Below are positions 23,036 through 35,937 of a DNA stretch of 64,000 nucleotides, piece after piece; within the stretch, counting starts at the first letter, position 1, and each line of letters begins with the position of its first letter. Below the pieces are notes generated by a model. It saw only the letters and a program-made list of their open reading frames with translations. It did not search any database and was not told where the DNA came from. Made by a program: the position numbers and the translations under genes. Where the stretch lies: assembly GCA_025738555.1 (NCBI GenBank), contig JAOVFP010000015.1, positions 1,364,001 through 1,428,000 of the forward strand, read 5' to 3'. The stretch comes from Cyathus striatus. Taxonomy: Eukaryota; Basidiomycota; Agaricomycetes; Agaricales; Nidulariaceae.

Positions 23036-23676
23036 GTCATCGTCTAGTAGTGAGTGTATATACCATCTCTCCCATTATTTATATCCATGAAGGTACCCCC
23101 ATTTATGACGAAATGCGATGAATTTGCGAAGGACATGTCGACGGCTGAGGTGAAAAGGTTCTACTGTCCAATTTTGAACAGTTCATATATAAATGGTTGA
23201 CCTCATGCTTTGCACATTGCCGGACCTAAAAATGCACATTTTCCAAGACGTCTCGTGGTGTTATGCAACAATTCATAAAGTCAGATGCGTACGAAAGTTC
23301 ATTGCCTTCTGCCCCCAAAGCTAGCATTCAGCATTTCATTCTTTCGTCGTTACTATCTTTGGTCTGGTTCCACCACATTCTTGGATCATATCTACTAAAC
23401 TTCTGTGGCCGCTAGCTCAGCCTTTGTGATCGTGGCATGGCACGTAAGTTAATTGTACAGCCTCAATCTAAAGCGTGCCAGGGTCCATGAAGGTATCAAT
23501 GTCAGCACAGCCCATTCAGCCTGTGCAGTACTTGACAGCGCGTGGACGTCTTGTACATTTCCTAAAGATTAAGACGCTTCTGCTTCATACTCAAATTCTT
23601 ATCCTATTCAAGTAAACTCGAATGAAGCACATATAGTACCGGAGATCGATATATATTACTGGATAGGTACATCTGT
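23036..23676. other. Head-to-head spacer B/C, NACHT-proximal part
   Basis: Homologous to spacers A, C, D and E and CpG-rich compared with spacer A. No gene recognised. Confidence 0.6.
23076..23083 (-). promoter_or_regulatory. TATA-like element of NACHT-B
   Basis: TATAAATA on the - strand, 41 nt upstream of the ATG, identical in sequence and spacing to the element of NACHT-A. It would leave only a very short 5' UTR. Confidence 0.45.
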
Positions 23677-24740
23677 CACTGTGAACCCCACTCTGGTTGG
23701 TAATCAACCTGACAATTGCTGAAAATCAGTTTTCAACCTGGCGCTGGTTGAGTTTTGGTTGAATTAGGAACAACCTAAATTATAGGTTGTGCACTATCCT
23801 ATTCGTACTAGCCTACTGTAGGTTGAAAATGAAAGTGGAGTAACGATTTCACAGCTACAACAATGACGAAATAGCTCCACTAAGCCTCCCACATGCATAC
23901 TTAGTGAAGACACCACACACCGCTAACTTGGAACGAACGGTCATCATCCCCTGCCGCTCAACTGCCCGAAAGTTACTCTATCTTAGAACATGTCGAGTCT
24001 CTGTACAAGAATTAGAAAGGACCTTATCCACATCAAGTTCCCAGGTATGTCCAATAATCTACTAAGCTATCGGTCTACTACTGGTGCTTTGGTGCTACGC
24101 AAAGAACATGGTCGTGAGTTTGGTGGAGGTGGAATGTGATATTACGGTTGCTAGCGAGGTCGTGGTGCTCGGAGCGGTGCGTATTATTTGATATTCCACA
24201 GCTGCTGATACTCACTGTTTGTTACGGTATTAGGGAATTCCGGCGCAGTAGAGCCTGATGACGAACATTCAAGGCCTGTCGCTGTCATTATGGAAAACGG
24301 GAGAGACGAGGTATCAACAGATATTGACGTGAACGAGTCGAGACTAACTGGTAAGAGGTTTCTGCACAGTGTTATGTATGATCGATATTGTCGAGCTTCT
24401 ACTTTTTGTACATTATGTCACATCTGAATAATATCATCTTTTTCTTACGTTGTTTTCAATATATATCGTTTCAAATTTCATTCAGCGGGCAAGGAATATA
24501 GGAAAAACAAGTTACGATGGTAATCATCCTAGTCAGGGTTGAATCCCACCTGCAGCGGGACAGGAATGTATAGGTTGAAATTTCACGCTTATGGTCGGTA
24601 ACCAACCTATGAATACATCCTACGTTACTTGCTGACCCCCATCCAGCGGTTGCCTAAAAACAACCTATCTCAATATCATATTCAGCCTAATAAAGGTTGA
24701 ATTCGTTGGTTGACGATCAACCAGATCGACGTTCACAGAG
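23677..24740. mobile_element. 1.06-kb insertion with short TIRs and AACC/GGTT subterminal repeats
   Basis: Absent from spacers A, C, D and E, where the flanks are continuous. Ends CACTGTGAAC and GTTCACAGAG are inverted with one mismatch. Both subterminal regions carry many AACCT/AGGTT and CAACC/GGTTG motifs in both orientations. The right flank also lost about 50 bp of spacer, so no clean target duplication can be read. No transposase is visible; probably a MITE-like element. Confidence 0.65.
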
Positions 24741-26406
24741 ATGTACCAGACATGTCGTCGAACTACGCATTGATAACACGAAAATAGGCAGCGGCACCCA
24801 TGCATGAGTGCTCGCAGCTAGTCATAACTGGGTATCGATAACAGTGTCGGTGGCTTCTTGAGCAACGTCGATTCGGGAATAACTGGACCAACCTTTTCTC
24901 AGCGTTCAGAATACTATCCCGTCTCGTTGAACTTGTGGATGAGATAATGTCTCAGCTACATGTTGCCAGCTTGCCGCATTGAGTCTAAGGATGGATACAG
25001 ATGGCATTAGTTATTTTGACGATCGAATGAAAACAACCGGGATGGGGAAGGGTGTCGAATAAAGATAGTAACTGACGTGGGAGCGAAGATGGTACTTGAT
25101 ATGGTGGGGTTTTATCTTGTATTTTGTTATCGATGATCATAAAGTGATGCAGACAGTATGTAGGCGTGGTTGACTGAATCGAGATATATGATTTTTTTGA
25201 GACATCCATCAAGCCCGGAGTTCTAAGGTGATAGGGACTCGAAGCGGATAGCGGGCTAAGACTAATAGCGGCAATAAAATCGAAGGAGCAACGTACAATA
25301 CAATTTATATTTCAAAACGATGTTCTGGCGTGAGGGAGATGAGCATTGGAAGGGGCGTAATCGAGACCAAAGGTGCTGATCGAGTATCAGCCGCAATGCT
25401 ATAGGGTATATAAGACTGTTTAGATGCAAGACGGAACAACATGAAACCTGCGAGCGGTGTACTTAGCACTGTAAGCCAAAGTTGAGAGTTCCAGTAGCAA
25501 TAACGGGAAAACATAGCACTGGCTGAGGAAGTCTGGAGAAAAGTCACGGTTTGAGGAATTGAAGAATGCTGTCTAGTCAATTATAAGGCTTAAGGCCGAG
25601 GCACGGAGCAGTTGACGGTGATATTACAGCCTCATTAACTCGAAATTTTACTTGGTTACTCGTAGATGGGAGGAGTGTGTCGGGGCGTTCATGTTGAAAT
25701 GAAACGACATCTGAGAAAGCTTGGAGAAAGCATGAGACGCGTCTGGGCCTTGTCTGGGCCCTGGCCGCGCGTCTTGACAATATTACGTAATTAAACGTTG
25801 TCCATCGCCAGATGCACTCTCCGACTCTCCAGGTGACCCTTATTCACATTCTGATTCCAACAACACTGTTCTTCTAGTTTCTGAGATGCCGATATTTGGT
25901 CAGACATACTTTGCCAGCATACGCTCTAGACCAGTTCACCGCCAGTAATGGATGACGATACGTCCTCAGCATCAGCCACGACGACGAGTCCCTCTCTTTC
26001 TTCTTTGCTGGCATAACCCACCGCACAACTACGTACTCTTCACTCTACATCCCCCAGCCATTCAGTTTCGCTCCCAGTTAGGCTGATTCCTTGGGGTCAC
26101 TCCATTATCGGCAAATGCGATCTGATACATGTACTACGATCTACTGAGTCGACCCCTCGTCTTTTTCACCCCCATTTTTTCGATATTTCCATCTCTCGAA
26201 AAGAGGCCGGAGTCAGCTCTTATTTCAGTCTTCATTACATTCTCGCCACTCTACTACTACCCTTTCAACGGCTTCAGCTTCAGCTTTGCCAAATCGACCT
26301 GACATGACTCTCACCTTCTCCCTCAGCATGGCAATCTCAAGATATTGCGCCCTCCAGTAATGGCGGGATCAGCATTCCGGTGCAGGAGCTTAGCTCCGGC
26401 GCCCCT
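24741..26406. other. Head-to-head spacer B/C, TRA2-proximal part
   Basis: Collinear with other spacers. It contains a - strand ORF (25305-25580, 91 codons) whose frame is partly kept in spacers C, D and E but broken in A, and a short ATG frame (25948-26016) upstream of the TRA2-like gene. Neither is convincing as a gene. The last ~450 bases are the likely TRA2-like promoter and 5' leader. Confidence 0.5.
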
Positions 26407-27978
26407 ATGAACACCGACGACCCCAATTGGACTGCTAATAGCGCTAACGGTGGGCGCTCTCCTCGCGATGCGCCGAGGCGTAACAGCAGGAGTAGGAGTC
26501 CTGAAAGGGACGATCGTGGAGGGTGAGTTTTCACTTTTTCGTTTTAGGGGCTGCAAGATGCAGATGCGGTGGGGTCTTTTAGGAGAGGTGGAAAAGAGGA
26601 CGGTGGCACGAACCCAGGGAATAACCTCCACGTTTCGGGGTTGAGCCATAAGATTGATACACGCGAGCTCGAGGCTACGTTTGCGAAGATTGGTAGGGTG
26701 AGTTTTCATTCATTCTTTTTACCTGCGGACAACAGCGTCCTCTGGCTTGCTTATTCGGTTCTTTCATTCTCTCTTCTCACCCTTTCCTTCCATCTTCCTC
26801 TTTCTTATCATTTCCTCTTACCATTCCCTCCATTCGTACCCTACTTGCCATTCGAGTACCTGTACATACATCTTTGTTCTTTCGCCTTCTCACCCTTCTC
26901 CGCCGCCTCCCTGCCTCCTTACCCTCTCCACCCACTCTCTCCTCTCGCCTTCTCTCACCCCCCTCTTCTCTCGCCCTCCTCCCGCCTTTCTCCCTCCTTC
27001 TCGCTCTCTCCCCCCACCCCCTTCCCTCCCCCTCCATTTCTCCCCTCTCCCCCCTCGCCCTCTGTTTCTCGCACCTTATCGTCTTTTTTCCTTCCTGCCT
27101 CCCTCTGGCCCGCTCTTTTCTCCCTCCCTCTCCTTTCTTTTCTTCCTCCCCTTTCGCCCTCCTTTCTTACCCTCACTCTTACTCTCCCACTTTTAACCTC
27201 CCTCTAATCTCATTTCACTCTTTCCTGTCATCTTTGTCTTGGATTTGTGCTTACGCCTCCTCCCACAGGTCAAAAAGGCTTCAGTCATGTACGACCCCCA
27301 CACCCGCGAGTCTCGCAGCTTCGGGTTTGTAACGATGGGGATATCCGAGGAGGCTGACGCTGCCATTACCGCCCTCAACACTACTGAGATTATGGGAAAG
27401 GTCGTTACTGTTGAAAAGGTCATTTTTCTTTTTCACTATCGGTAGCATTTGCTGACGCGTTCTCTGCTCTTTTCCTATTCCTTTCTATTATTGCTTCTCT
27501 GCTATTGGCTTCTTCACGCTTTTTTGACAATCGTTGTCTTACTATTTCTCTGCTACCGTTCAACCGCCGCTCGCTAATGCTCTCCGACCCTGACGTCCTA
27601 ACTACACAGGCCCGCCGCGGACGCGCAAGGACACCTACACCCGGCCGATACTATGGCCCTCCAAAGAGGGGTGACTGTGAGCCACTTTCTATCCAGGTAG
27701 CATACTAACTCCCTTCTTCCCCTTTCCTACAACCCAAAACAGCTGAAGGACCGTACGACCCACGGCCCTACGACTCCCGCTACTCGCAGGACTATGACGA
27801 CCGCCGACGTGGCGGGAGGGACTATGATAGACGTGATCGTGATCGCGACTACGATAGGCACCGCGATGATTATAGGGATCGGGATAGGGATGGTGGACGT
27901 GGGTATGGTGGTGGCGGAGGTGGAGGAAGGGATTACGAGAGGGATGGTGGGAGGAGGGATTATGATAGGTGGTATTAG
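26407..27978 (+). CDS. TRA2-like SR splicing factor, copy C
   Basis: Exons 26407-26522, 26583-26697, 27269-27418, 27610-27676 and 27743-27978 give 684 nt, 227 residues, fully open. An RS-type N-terminus (residues ~20-38), one RRM (RNP2 NLHVSGLS at ~53, RNP1 at ~95), the ARTPTPGRYYGPPKR linker typical of TRA2 proteins and an Asp/Arg/Tyr/Gly-rich tail. In RNP1 the conserved Gly after Arg is Ser (RSFGFVTM instead of RGFGFVTM), and the following ETSEE is GISEE, so RNA binding may be weakened. Known TRA2 proteins bind purine-rich exonic enhancers and promote exon inclusion in the nucleus. The ATG is the first in frame after the conserved leader; an upstream exon is not excluded. Confidence 0.85.
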
Positions 27979-28559
27979 ATGGAGTTGATGCCTTTTGGTT
28001 GATGTATATGAAAGGCTGGGTGGAATGATACGAACGAACAAAAATAGTTCTTTGGGGGATGGAATGTGTTAGGATGGGTAATGATTATTTCGTAGGCTAT
28101 GTTTGTCTACATCTTTTTTACATGTTTCCGTTTTGTGTCTTTTGTGCGTCGTTTGGGTTGTAGTCGTGGTTTTATGTATATTTTATTTGTTTTGGACTTT
28201 TTTCGTGTTTTGAGGCTTTGACTATGAGCTTGATGATGATCATGAGATACGATGCTCTGTGGTCACATGTGTTTGCGACTTGTGTTGATGCTGCCAACTT
28301 ACTGCAGCTTTCCTTCATCTCGTTTCAATTCCTTCATACTTTCTTCCTGTATTCCCGTAACAAATCGGATCCTTCGTTGGTGCTCTGTTGTATCAATAAT
28401 TCTATTACAACTATGAGGTCTCATATGCATCCCACTAAAAACCCGACCTGTTGGCATGGGTTTCGATTCACCGAGCCTGCCATAAAGTACCTTCGATTTA
28501 AAACAATAGGATAGTAACTAATGAAGTCAAGGTAGACACGGGGATGTTCCATTACTTAT
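27979..28559. other. Tail-to-tail intergenic region, unit C, left part
   Basis: TRA2-like 3' UTR and shared downstream DNA of the B/C/E/G type, up to an insertion at 28560. No gene seen. Confidence 0.6.
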
Positions 28560-30988
28560 TCCCACTACCTTTTAAGGTAGTTGGGTTATAGGGTGGTCTC
28601 GATTTCCCTATAAGGCGATTTCTGGATCTTGAACGAGATCTGAGTCTGATTGGCTGGAGCTCTGTGACGATCTGTGACCGATGACGTGTTGACTCGTCCC
28701 AGACTAACCATTCATCTCGACTTCGTCTTTCCTTCGTCCCTTCTCTCGCTCTTCTCTCTCTCCCCCTTTGTAGTCTGCTCCCTTTCCCTTTCCATGTCGA
28801 ATCTTCGTCTCGTTTCGTATTTTGGAAATTAGTAATGTAACCTTTCCCCCCATTCTTATCTCTCTCACTCAATCCTCTTTTCTATTCGTCTTCCAATTGA
28901 AATTATATACCTGTTGAAACTGTATATGTATTTTAATTGGATCTGACTATAGAGTTTATTTAGTCTGCAATTCTTCTCCTCATTTTCGAATCGTTCTAAC
29001 CTGGCACTTGACCGTGACTTTGAGTTTTCCTCAACTCTTGCATTGGGGGCTATCGTGTATGGGAAAAATCTAACTTCAAAAATTCAATCGTCCGAAGTCA
29101 CCTACTCCAGCGCAACTTCTACCCTATGTGCTACTGACCAATTGACATTCTTTGTTCAAATACGGTCCTGCTCTCACAGACATAACGGGACCGTCACCAT
29201 CTCGGTTGCAACTTCTGAATCGATTCAGAATGTCTAATTTCCCGTCTTCAGGCATCGACATCTGAACGGCATTTTGTGATGCGGCAGTGCACTTCCAGTG
29301 AGCACTTGAGTCTGTTTTGTAATCCCTGGAAACCAGGATCACCGTTAATTTATTTCAGTCGCTATGCTTGTCATTTTTATTTAGGATATCATTACAAATT
29401 CCGACGAAGAATATAAGTATATTTGGAAGTATGTGTTCACTTTATCTTGGAGACCCTTTTATTTTTCATTTATACACCGGCCTGTATCCACACCACCTCG
29501 CCCTCGCCATCAACGTATCCGACCTCATACTCTCCCACCTATTTATGCTAGTGGTTCCGACCACTTCGAGGGTCGCTTGCTGCTCTCCCCCTCACCATTG
29601 TATCCACCAGGTCCGACTTCCGATGATGATATTGAAAGGAACGTGATCATAGTACGTCCCTTCGTTTTTTCCTTGGTTTCAAACGTTTTCATTCTCTTCT
29701 TTTATTCGTTACTTTTCCACGTACGTCAACTCGTACCATCCACCTCAAGTCCCCACCTCAAGTCCTCCACCTTGACGGCCAACCGAACGCTCATCGTATT
29801 GAGCAAAGATCGGCTCCGTAAGGACTCCTTCGCAGCCGGAGGCGTCGAAACCATTCAATCCCTGTCCGTGGTCAGCTTTCCTATCCTCGGCGACGCCTAC
29901 TTCCCGTTGAATTCCCACTATACGCACCCGATACAAAAGTTCCCCAGTCCATGGGCCACGGCTAGCTTTATTCCCACTACCTTTTAAGGTAGTTGGGTTT
30001 TAGGAGACGGTGGTTTCCCTTAGAAGGAAATTTCAGATTCCACGTTTTTTCCGGTTCGTGATTGGTTATTGTTGTACGTTTCGGAATGTCATAGAAAGTG
30101 ACCTACTCTGACCTACTCTTTATAACCCAAAATGGGGCCCTTTTCCGCGTGCGTGACGTGCCGGTGATGTACCGAGTGCACAATATGCCATCGTATACAT
30201 CAGCTTTCGTTACGTTTTCGGTTTCTTTTTGGTACTGCTAAAGAATATTTCCAATAGTGGTCATCATCGTCCCTATCCGAGGCTTTCACGGTTCTATTCC
30301 TTTTCAGCGGCACAGCCCCGGGACATATTGCGCGTGGAACCGTTTGTTGTCGTTAACTCAACGTTAACTGGTACTCACAGACTCGGACGTTTCTGTGTCT
30401 TCGTTGTTTATATCTTGTATATTTCTCTGCGTTTTGATTATTATTGTCAACCTTACCTTCCATTCGTTTCCTTTTCATAGTCCTTTCAGCATGTTATCTA
30501 CATTTATTAAAATGTTATTAATACATTTTTATCCGTTTACGAAGGGTTCCTATCAATGAACGTATCAAGCGAATCCTTGCTCGTCTTGAGGATTCCAACT
30601 CATGCTAAATGTGCCACTGCACTAAGCGGTACTGCGTTACGTTGGCGTTACAGGTATTTAATACTACCCCATACTTATTACTCCTCAGTAAACATGTCAT
30701 TTGTAGTGAAGATATCTGACAACAACTTCTCTTTCTCCTTGGATAGTGATTTTGTCCAGGCCAGTACATCCATTGCCAATATCTCGGATACCCTTCTATC
30801 CTTCTCAACCGACATGCCTATGCTTTCCTTCTCGCGATATTCTACCGATCCATACATCATTATATTTACTACTTATCATATATGTACTATAAAGATTGTA
30901 ATATATCTCGCATTCCTTCCCCCTACTCTAACTATATCACCATTGTAACTTTAAGGTAGTGGGCTATGCCGCTTGCCGGCCCTATTTT
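28560..30988. mobile_element. 2.4-kb composite insertion with palindromic ends
   Basis: Interrupts the sequence ATTACTTAT|GTTCT, which is continuous in unit E, with TTAT repeated at both edges (28556-28559 and 30989-30992). The left end is a perfect-arm palindrome, CTACCTTTTAAGGTAG. The same end recurs inside at 29972, again preceded by TTAT. Near the right edge there is an inverted copy of its core (TTTAAGGTAGTGGG), followed by a GC-rich hairpin and T-run. This suggests two related elements head to tail (28560-29971 and 29972-30988). No transposase or helicase is recognised; a region around 29480-29930 looks coding-like. Confidence 0.65.
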
Positions 30989-31116
30989 TTATGTTCTTTT
31001 CTCACCATACCATATTGCATAAGCTACCATTTAATACCTTGTATACAAAATTCAAATAGCAGTGCAAATCAAAATGGTAAACATTTGATTCCGAAACCAA
31101 TCAATGAAGCAACAAA

Positions 31117-33652
31117 CTACCACTCGTAGTAAGCTGAATAATAGCCGGGATTTTTTCCTGCCTCAGCCGGACCGTATGCTTTCAAAAATGCCTTCTGCCA
31201 TGCATTAATGATGCTTTCAGGAGGATCTGGCAATTTCTACAATCTTTGGTTAGAGATCACTCACAATATGGGCAAAGTGTATAATACCTTTAGCCAGCCT
31301 AATAAATATTCTTCTGCCTGATGTGTAAGAGATTTGTTGAGATCATTATTTTCATGGAATTGTTGAGCTGCAGATTCCAGTGCCATTAAAAGTGCAGGTG
31401 TTGCACTTGGGTTTTGATTCAGCAAGGACTTGGCCCACATGCAAATCAAGTAGGGATCCTCTGTTGGATCCAGGGGTTGCAGTAGTAGAAAATGAATTGT
31501 GGTGATGTGTGCATCTGCATAGTCATCTGATGTGCAATGGAAATTTCCAGAATACTGCTGACTAGACAAAAATATTGATAAGTCCTTCCAATAATCCAAG
31601 TCAAAAAGAACTTCAAGGCTGATCAGTATATCACCAATATTGGCCAGCTTTTCACTGGATAAAATGAGATCCATGATTTCTGTACGGTATGGACTATATC
31701 GAGGTAGGTAAGATAAGGGAACAATGTCATGCAAAGTAATCAATTGCTTTATAGCCGTGTCATTGTTGTATGATTTTAAATATTTGAACCAAAGAGGAAA
31801 GATAACTGATGTACGACATATATGAATGTCTAATTTCTGACATATAATCAATTACCTGTCCAATAAAAGTGGTATTACTTACCTTAGGACATTTAAGCCA
31901 TAAATCATTCATGGATAGAAGGACTCCCACAGATGGTGAGTAATTATTCACAAGGGCATTAGTAAACTCTACAGCTTGAACATTCCCCTTAAGCCCAAGG
32001 ATGTCAGTGGCCTGTTGAAAATGTGAGTGGGTTGAATATTGTTGAGTTGCTGAGAAGAACATTTCTAAAGGCTGAAAGAAATCAGAAATTTCCACAAATT
32101 TACTGTCACTTCTATCAATGTGTTTGCACAAGCAGAAAAACGCATAGAACCAGCCAACTGTAAGATATTAACACTTAGCACTGATATTCTCTGGAAAAAA
32201 TGATCACATACCATACTGTTCTGCCATTTCATATCTGAGGTAAGTTAGGAAATTTACACAGGACTGAGCTACATCTGCATGTGTTGATTTGAGGTCAACA
32301 TAGAACCAGTTTGATCATTCTTTTGTTATTAAAAAGTCATGGAATGACTTATGGTGAAATTGAAGTACAGAATAATCACTATAAGACTCAGATCCTGTTT
32401 TTATGTTAATGAGAGAATGAAGGTTATTTAATGCCAAAAATGCTTCTCCTGGTGGAAGGGATAATAACTGTTCCACAACAAGAAATAATCTATTTTGGTT
32501 TGAATTCACTGCCCTTATAATGGGACCAAATGAATCCATAGTATAACATGCAGACATTCCTCCTTCATCTTCCATTATGGCAAGTATATATCCCAATACT
32601 TTCATAGTTCTTTCAGGTTCCACCACTCTGGACAATATTTCATGGTAAAGGAGATCAAGGTCAGCAAGAGGAGACCTATTCTTGCTATCTCTGATTCCAA
32701 GCACAATTTCAAGTTGTGCATTAGGATTGTGGTGGGGACTAGAAATAAACTTCATCACTGTTGCTGCATAAATGAACTGCCCTGAAGACCGCTCAACAAG
32801 TTTCTGTATGCTTGATGGTGATGGCCATGGTCTATGGACAGATTTAAAAGCCACTTTGAATCGATGATCATTTAAAATATGTGAGAATCCACTCTCAAGC
32901 ACAGTTTGAATATCTTGTGAGGTTCCTGAAACCCCAGACAATGAGATGAACTGTGTTGCAGAACTAATCTCCTTGGTGTCCCAGATTTCCTGTAGATAAA
33001 GTTCTGGTCTACTGGTGATGAAGAAGTGCAGAGGAAATCCATCATACTGAACAGCTTTTGCCAACAGTTGTAGAATTTCTATTTGCATTGTTTCATCAAG
33101 ACATTCATCCAGTCCATCAATTACTATAGCACTCTGACCCACACAGTAGAGGGGACGTTGACAAGATTTGATAAATTTGAGACAAGGCTCAACAATAAGC
33201 TTTTGAAATTGGTGGCCAACAGGAACATCATAAAGAAGTCGTGGATTCAGCTGTATTTCTGCTAAAATATATCCTGAAAGCATATCATTAAGCATTGCAA
33301 GTTGATATGCAATAGTAGTAAATAGCCTCTTTGCATTGTTTCGATCTTGTGAACCTCTCCAGAAAAAGAAGCTCGCACCAAGGTATCCCGCACGATAAGC
33401 TTCTTTGCAAACAGATCGAGCTATGGATGACTTACCAGCACCTGCAGGCCCGTGCAGATACATAATTCCACTCTCTTTGTCAGGTTCTTTAATCCAGTGA
33501 TTGATATCGCTGAGAAGTTGTTTGCGAGTGTTCGGGTGACATTTAGGCGCGTTGTACTGTTCTCCTGAGTCATGAGTTGCACCCTGTGCAACATATTGAA
33601 GAAGTTGTTGTAGTGCTAGTATAATTAATAAGTGTTTTATGAAGATATCTAG
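31117..33652 (-). pseudogene. NACHT-domain NTPase, copy C, one nonsense codon
   Basis: Exon 1 33652-32212 (from the codon after an in-frame TGA), exon 2 32157-31883, exon 3 31836-31288, exon 4 31236-31117; total 2385 nt, in frame. P-loop HGPAGAGKSS and Walker B AIVIDGLDECLD are intact. A TGA at 32315-32317 replaces the CGA of the KERS motif after FHHKSFHDF, cutting off the C-terminal half. The first ATG in frame is at 33463, just before the P-loop (MYLHGPAG). Upstream, 63 codons homologous to the N-terminus of copies A and B have no ATG. The length-variable patch after LGYILAI carries unique residues (EDEGGMSACYT). Confidence 0.82.
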
Positions 33653-35937
33653 TCATGAGTATTGTGTACCATCTCTCTCGTTATTTATTTGTTTATTCAC
33701 GAACGTTGCTCCATTCATGACAAAATTCGATGCATTTTGGAAATATGACATGTTGCGGCGGAGGGTGCGAAGGTCCTACGGTCCAATTTTGAACGGTTCA
33801 TTTATATACGGTTGACCGCATGTTTTGCATATTACAGCACCTAAAAATACACATCTTCTAAGACGTCTCGTGGTATTATGCAGCGATTCATAAAGTCGGA
33901 TGCGTCCGAAAGTTCATCGCCTTCTGCCCCCAAAGCTGGCAGTCAGCATTTCATTCTGTTCATCATTACTATCTTCGGTCTGGTTCCACCATATTCTTGA
34001 ATCGTACCTACTAAACTTCCGTGGCATGGCACGAAAGTTAATTGTACAGCCCCAATCCAAAGTGTACCAGGTGTCCATGAAGATTTCAATGTCAGCACAG
34101 CCATTCAGCCTGTGCAGTACTTGACAGCGCGATTACGACGCTTCTGCTTCATACTTAACTTCTTATCCTATTCATGTAAACTTGACAGAGCACATATATT
34201 ACCGGAGATCGATATGTATTACTGGATAAATATATCTGTACCAGCCACGCCGTCTACAATCCTGGACTACACATGTCTACACCCGAACGCAGACATGTCG
34301 TCGGACTACGCACTGAAAACACGACACTAAGCGGCGGCACCCATGCATGAGTTCTCACAGCTAGTCACGACTCGGTATCGATACAGTGTCGATGGCTTTT
34401 TGAGCAACGTCGATTTGGGAATAATTGAACCGACATTTTCTCAGCGTTCAGAACACTATCTGTCTCGCTGAACTTGTGGATGAGGTAACGTCCCACCTGC
34501 ATGTGCGAGCTTTCCGCATTGAGTTAGTCAAGGTCTAAGGACGGATACAGATGGCATTAGTTATTTTGACGATCGAATGAAAACAACGGGGTGGGGAAGG
34601 ATGTCGAATACAGATAGTAACTGACGTGGGAGCGAAGATGATAGTTGATATGGTGGGGTTCTATCTTGTATTTTGTTATCGATGATCATAAAGTGATGCA
34701 GACAGTATGTAGACGTGGTTGACTGAATCGAGATATATGGTTTTTTTGAGACATCCGTCAAACCCAGGGATCTAAGGTGATAGGGAAAGTAGTTAGCGGG
34801 CTAAGACTAATAGCGGCAATAAAATCGAATGAACAACGTACAATACAATTTATATTTCAAAACGATGTTCTGGTGTGAGGGAGATGAGCATTGGAAGGGG
34901 CGTAGTTGAGACCAAAGGTGCTGATCGACTATCAGCCGCGATGTTATAGGGTATATAAGACAGTTTAGATGCGAGATGGAACATAAAACCTGTGAGCGGT
35001 GTGATTAGCACTGTAAGCCAAAGTTGAGAGTTCCTGTAGCAATAACGGGAAAATATGGCACTAGCAGGAGGTCCGAAGAAAGTCACAGTATGAGGAATTT
35101 AAAAAATGCTGCCTAGTCGATCATGAGTCAATCTCAGGCTTAAGGCCAAGGTACGGAGTAATTTGCGGTGATACTAGCCTTTGTAACTCGAAATTTTGCT
35201 AAGTTATTCGTAGATGGGTGGAAGTGTGTCGGGACGTTCATGTTGAAACGAAACAACGGAGTCTGAGAAAACATGAGACGCGTCTGGGCCCTGGCCGCGC
35301 GTCTTGAAGGTGATCCTGTAGATTACGTAATTTAAAGTTGTCCATCGCCAGATGCACTCCGACTCTCCAGGTGATCCTTATTCACATTCTGATTCCAACA
35401 ACACTGTTCTTCTAGTTTCTGAAATGCCGATATTTGGCCAGACATACTTTCCCCCATACACTCTAGGCCAGTTCGCCGCCAGTAATGGATGACGATACAT
35501 CCTCAGCATCAGCCACGACGACGACGAGTCCCCCTCTTTCTTCTTTGCCGGCATAACCCACCGCACATCTACGTACTCTTCACTCTACATCCCCCAGTCA
35601 TTCAGTTTCACTCCCAGATAAAGGCTGATTCCTTGAGGTCACTCCATTATCGGCAAATGCGACCTGATACATGTACTATGGCCTACTGAGTCGACCCCTC
35701 GTCTTTTTCACCCCCATTTTTTCGATATTTCCATCTCTCGAAAAGAGGCCAGCGTCAGCTCTTATTTCAGTCTTCATTACACTTCCTCCACTCTACTACT
35801 ACCCCTTTCAACGGCTTCACCAGCTCGACCTGACACGACTCTCACTTTCTCCCTCAGCATGGCAATCTCAAGATATTGCGCCCTCCAGTAATGGCGGGAT
35901 CAGCATTCCGGTGCAGGAGCTTAGCACTGGTGCCCCC
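33653..35937. other. Head-to-head spacer C/D
   Basis: About 2.3 kb, the insertion-free form of the spacer and thus the best reference for mapping insertions elsewhere. It contains the partly conserved - strand ORF (34850-35086) and the short ATG frame (35485-35556), neither accepted as a gene. It probably holds the promoters of both flanking genes. Confidence 0.6.

Noticed and set aside
25305..25580. A 91-codon - strand ORF in the head-to-head spacer, partly kept at 34850, 41808 and 48793
   Set aside because: It is broken by stops in spacer A, and differs in length and N-terminus between copies. The spacers are paralogous anyway, so an open frame is expected to be shared. No motif recognised.
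25948..26016. Short ATG frame (MDDDTSSASATTT...) upstream of TRA2-like genes, as a conserved small protein or first exon
   Set aside because: The frame is kept in C and D, but copy E has a 4-base deletion that shifts it. No consistent donor links it to exon 1. It is more likely 5' leader sequence.
29433..29987. 184-codon ORF inside the unit C insertion as an independent gene
   Set aside because: No recognisable domain, and likely several exon-like pieces with introns. Noted only as a possible captured fragment.
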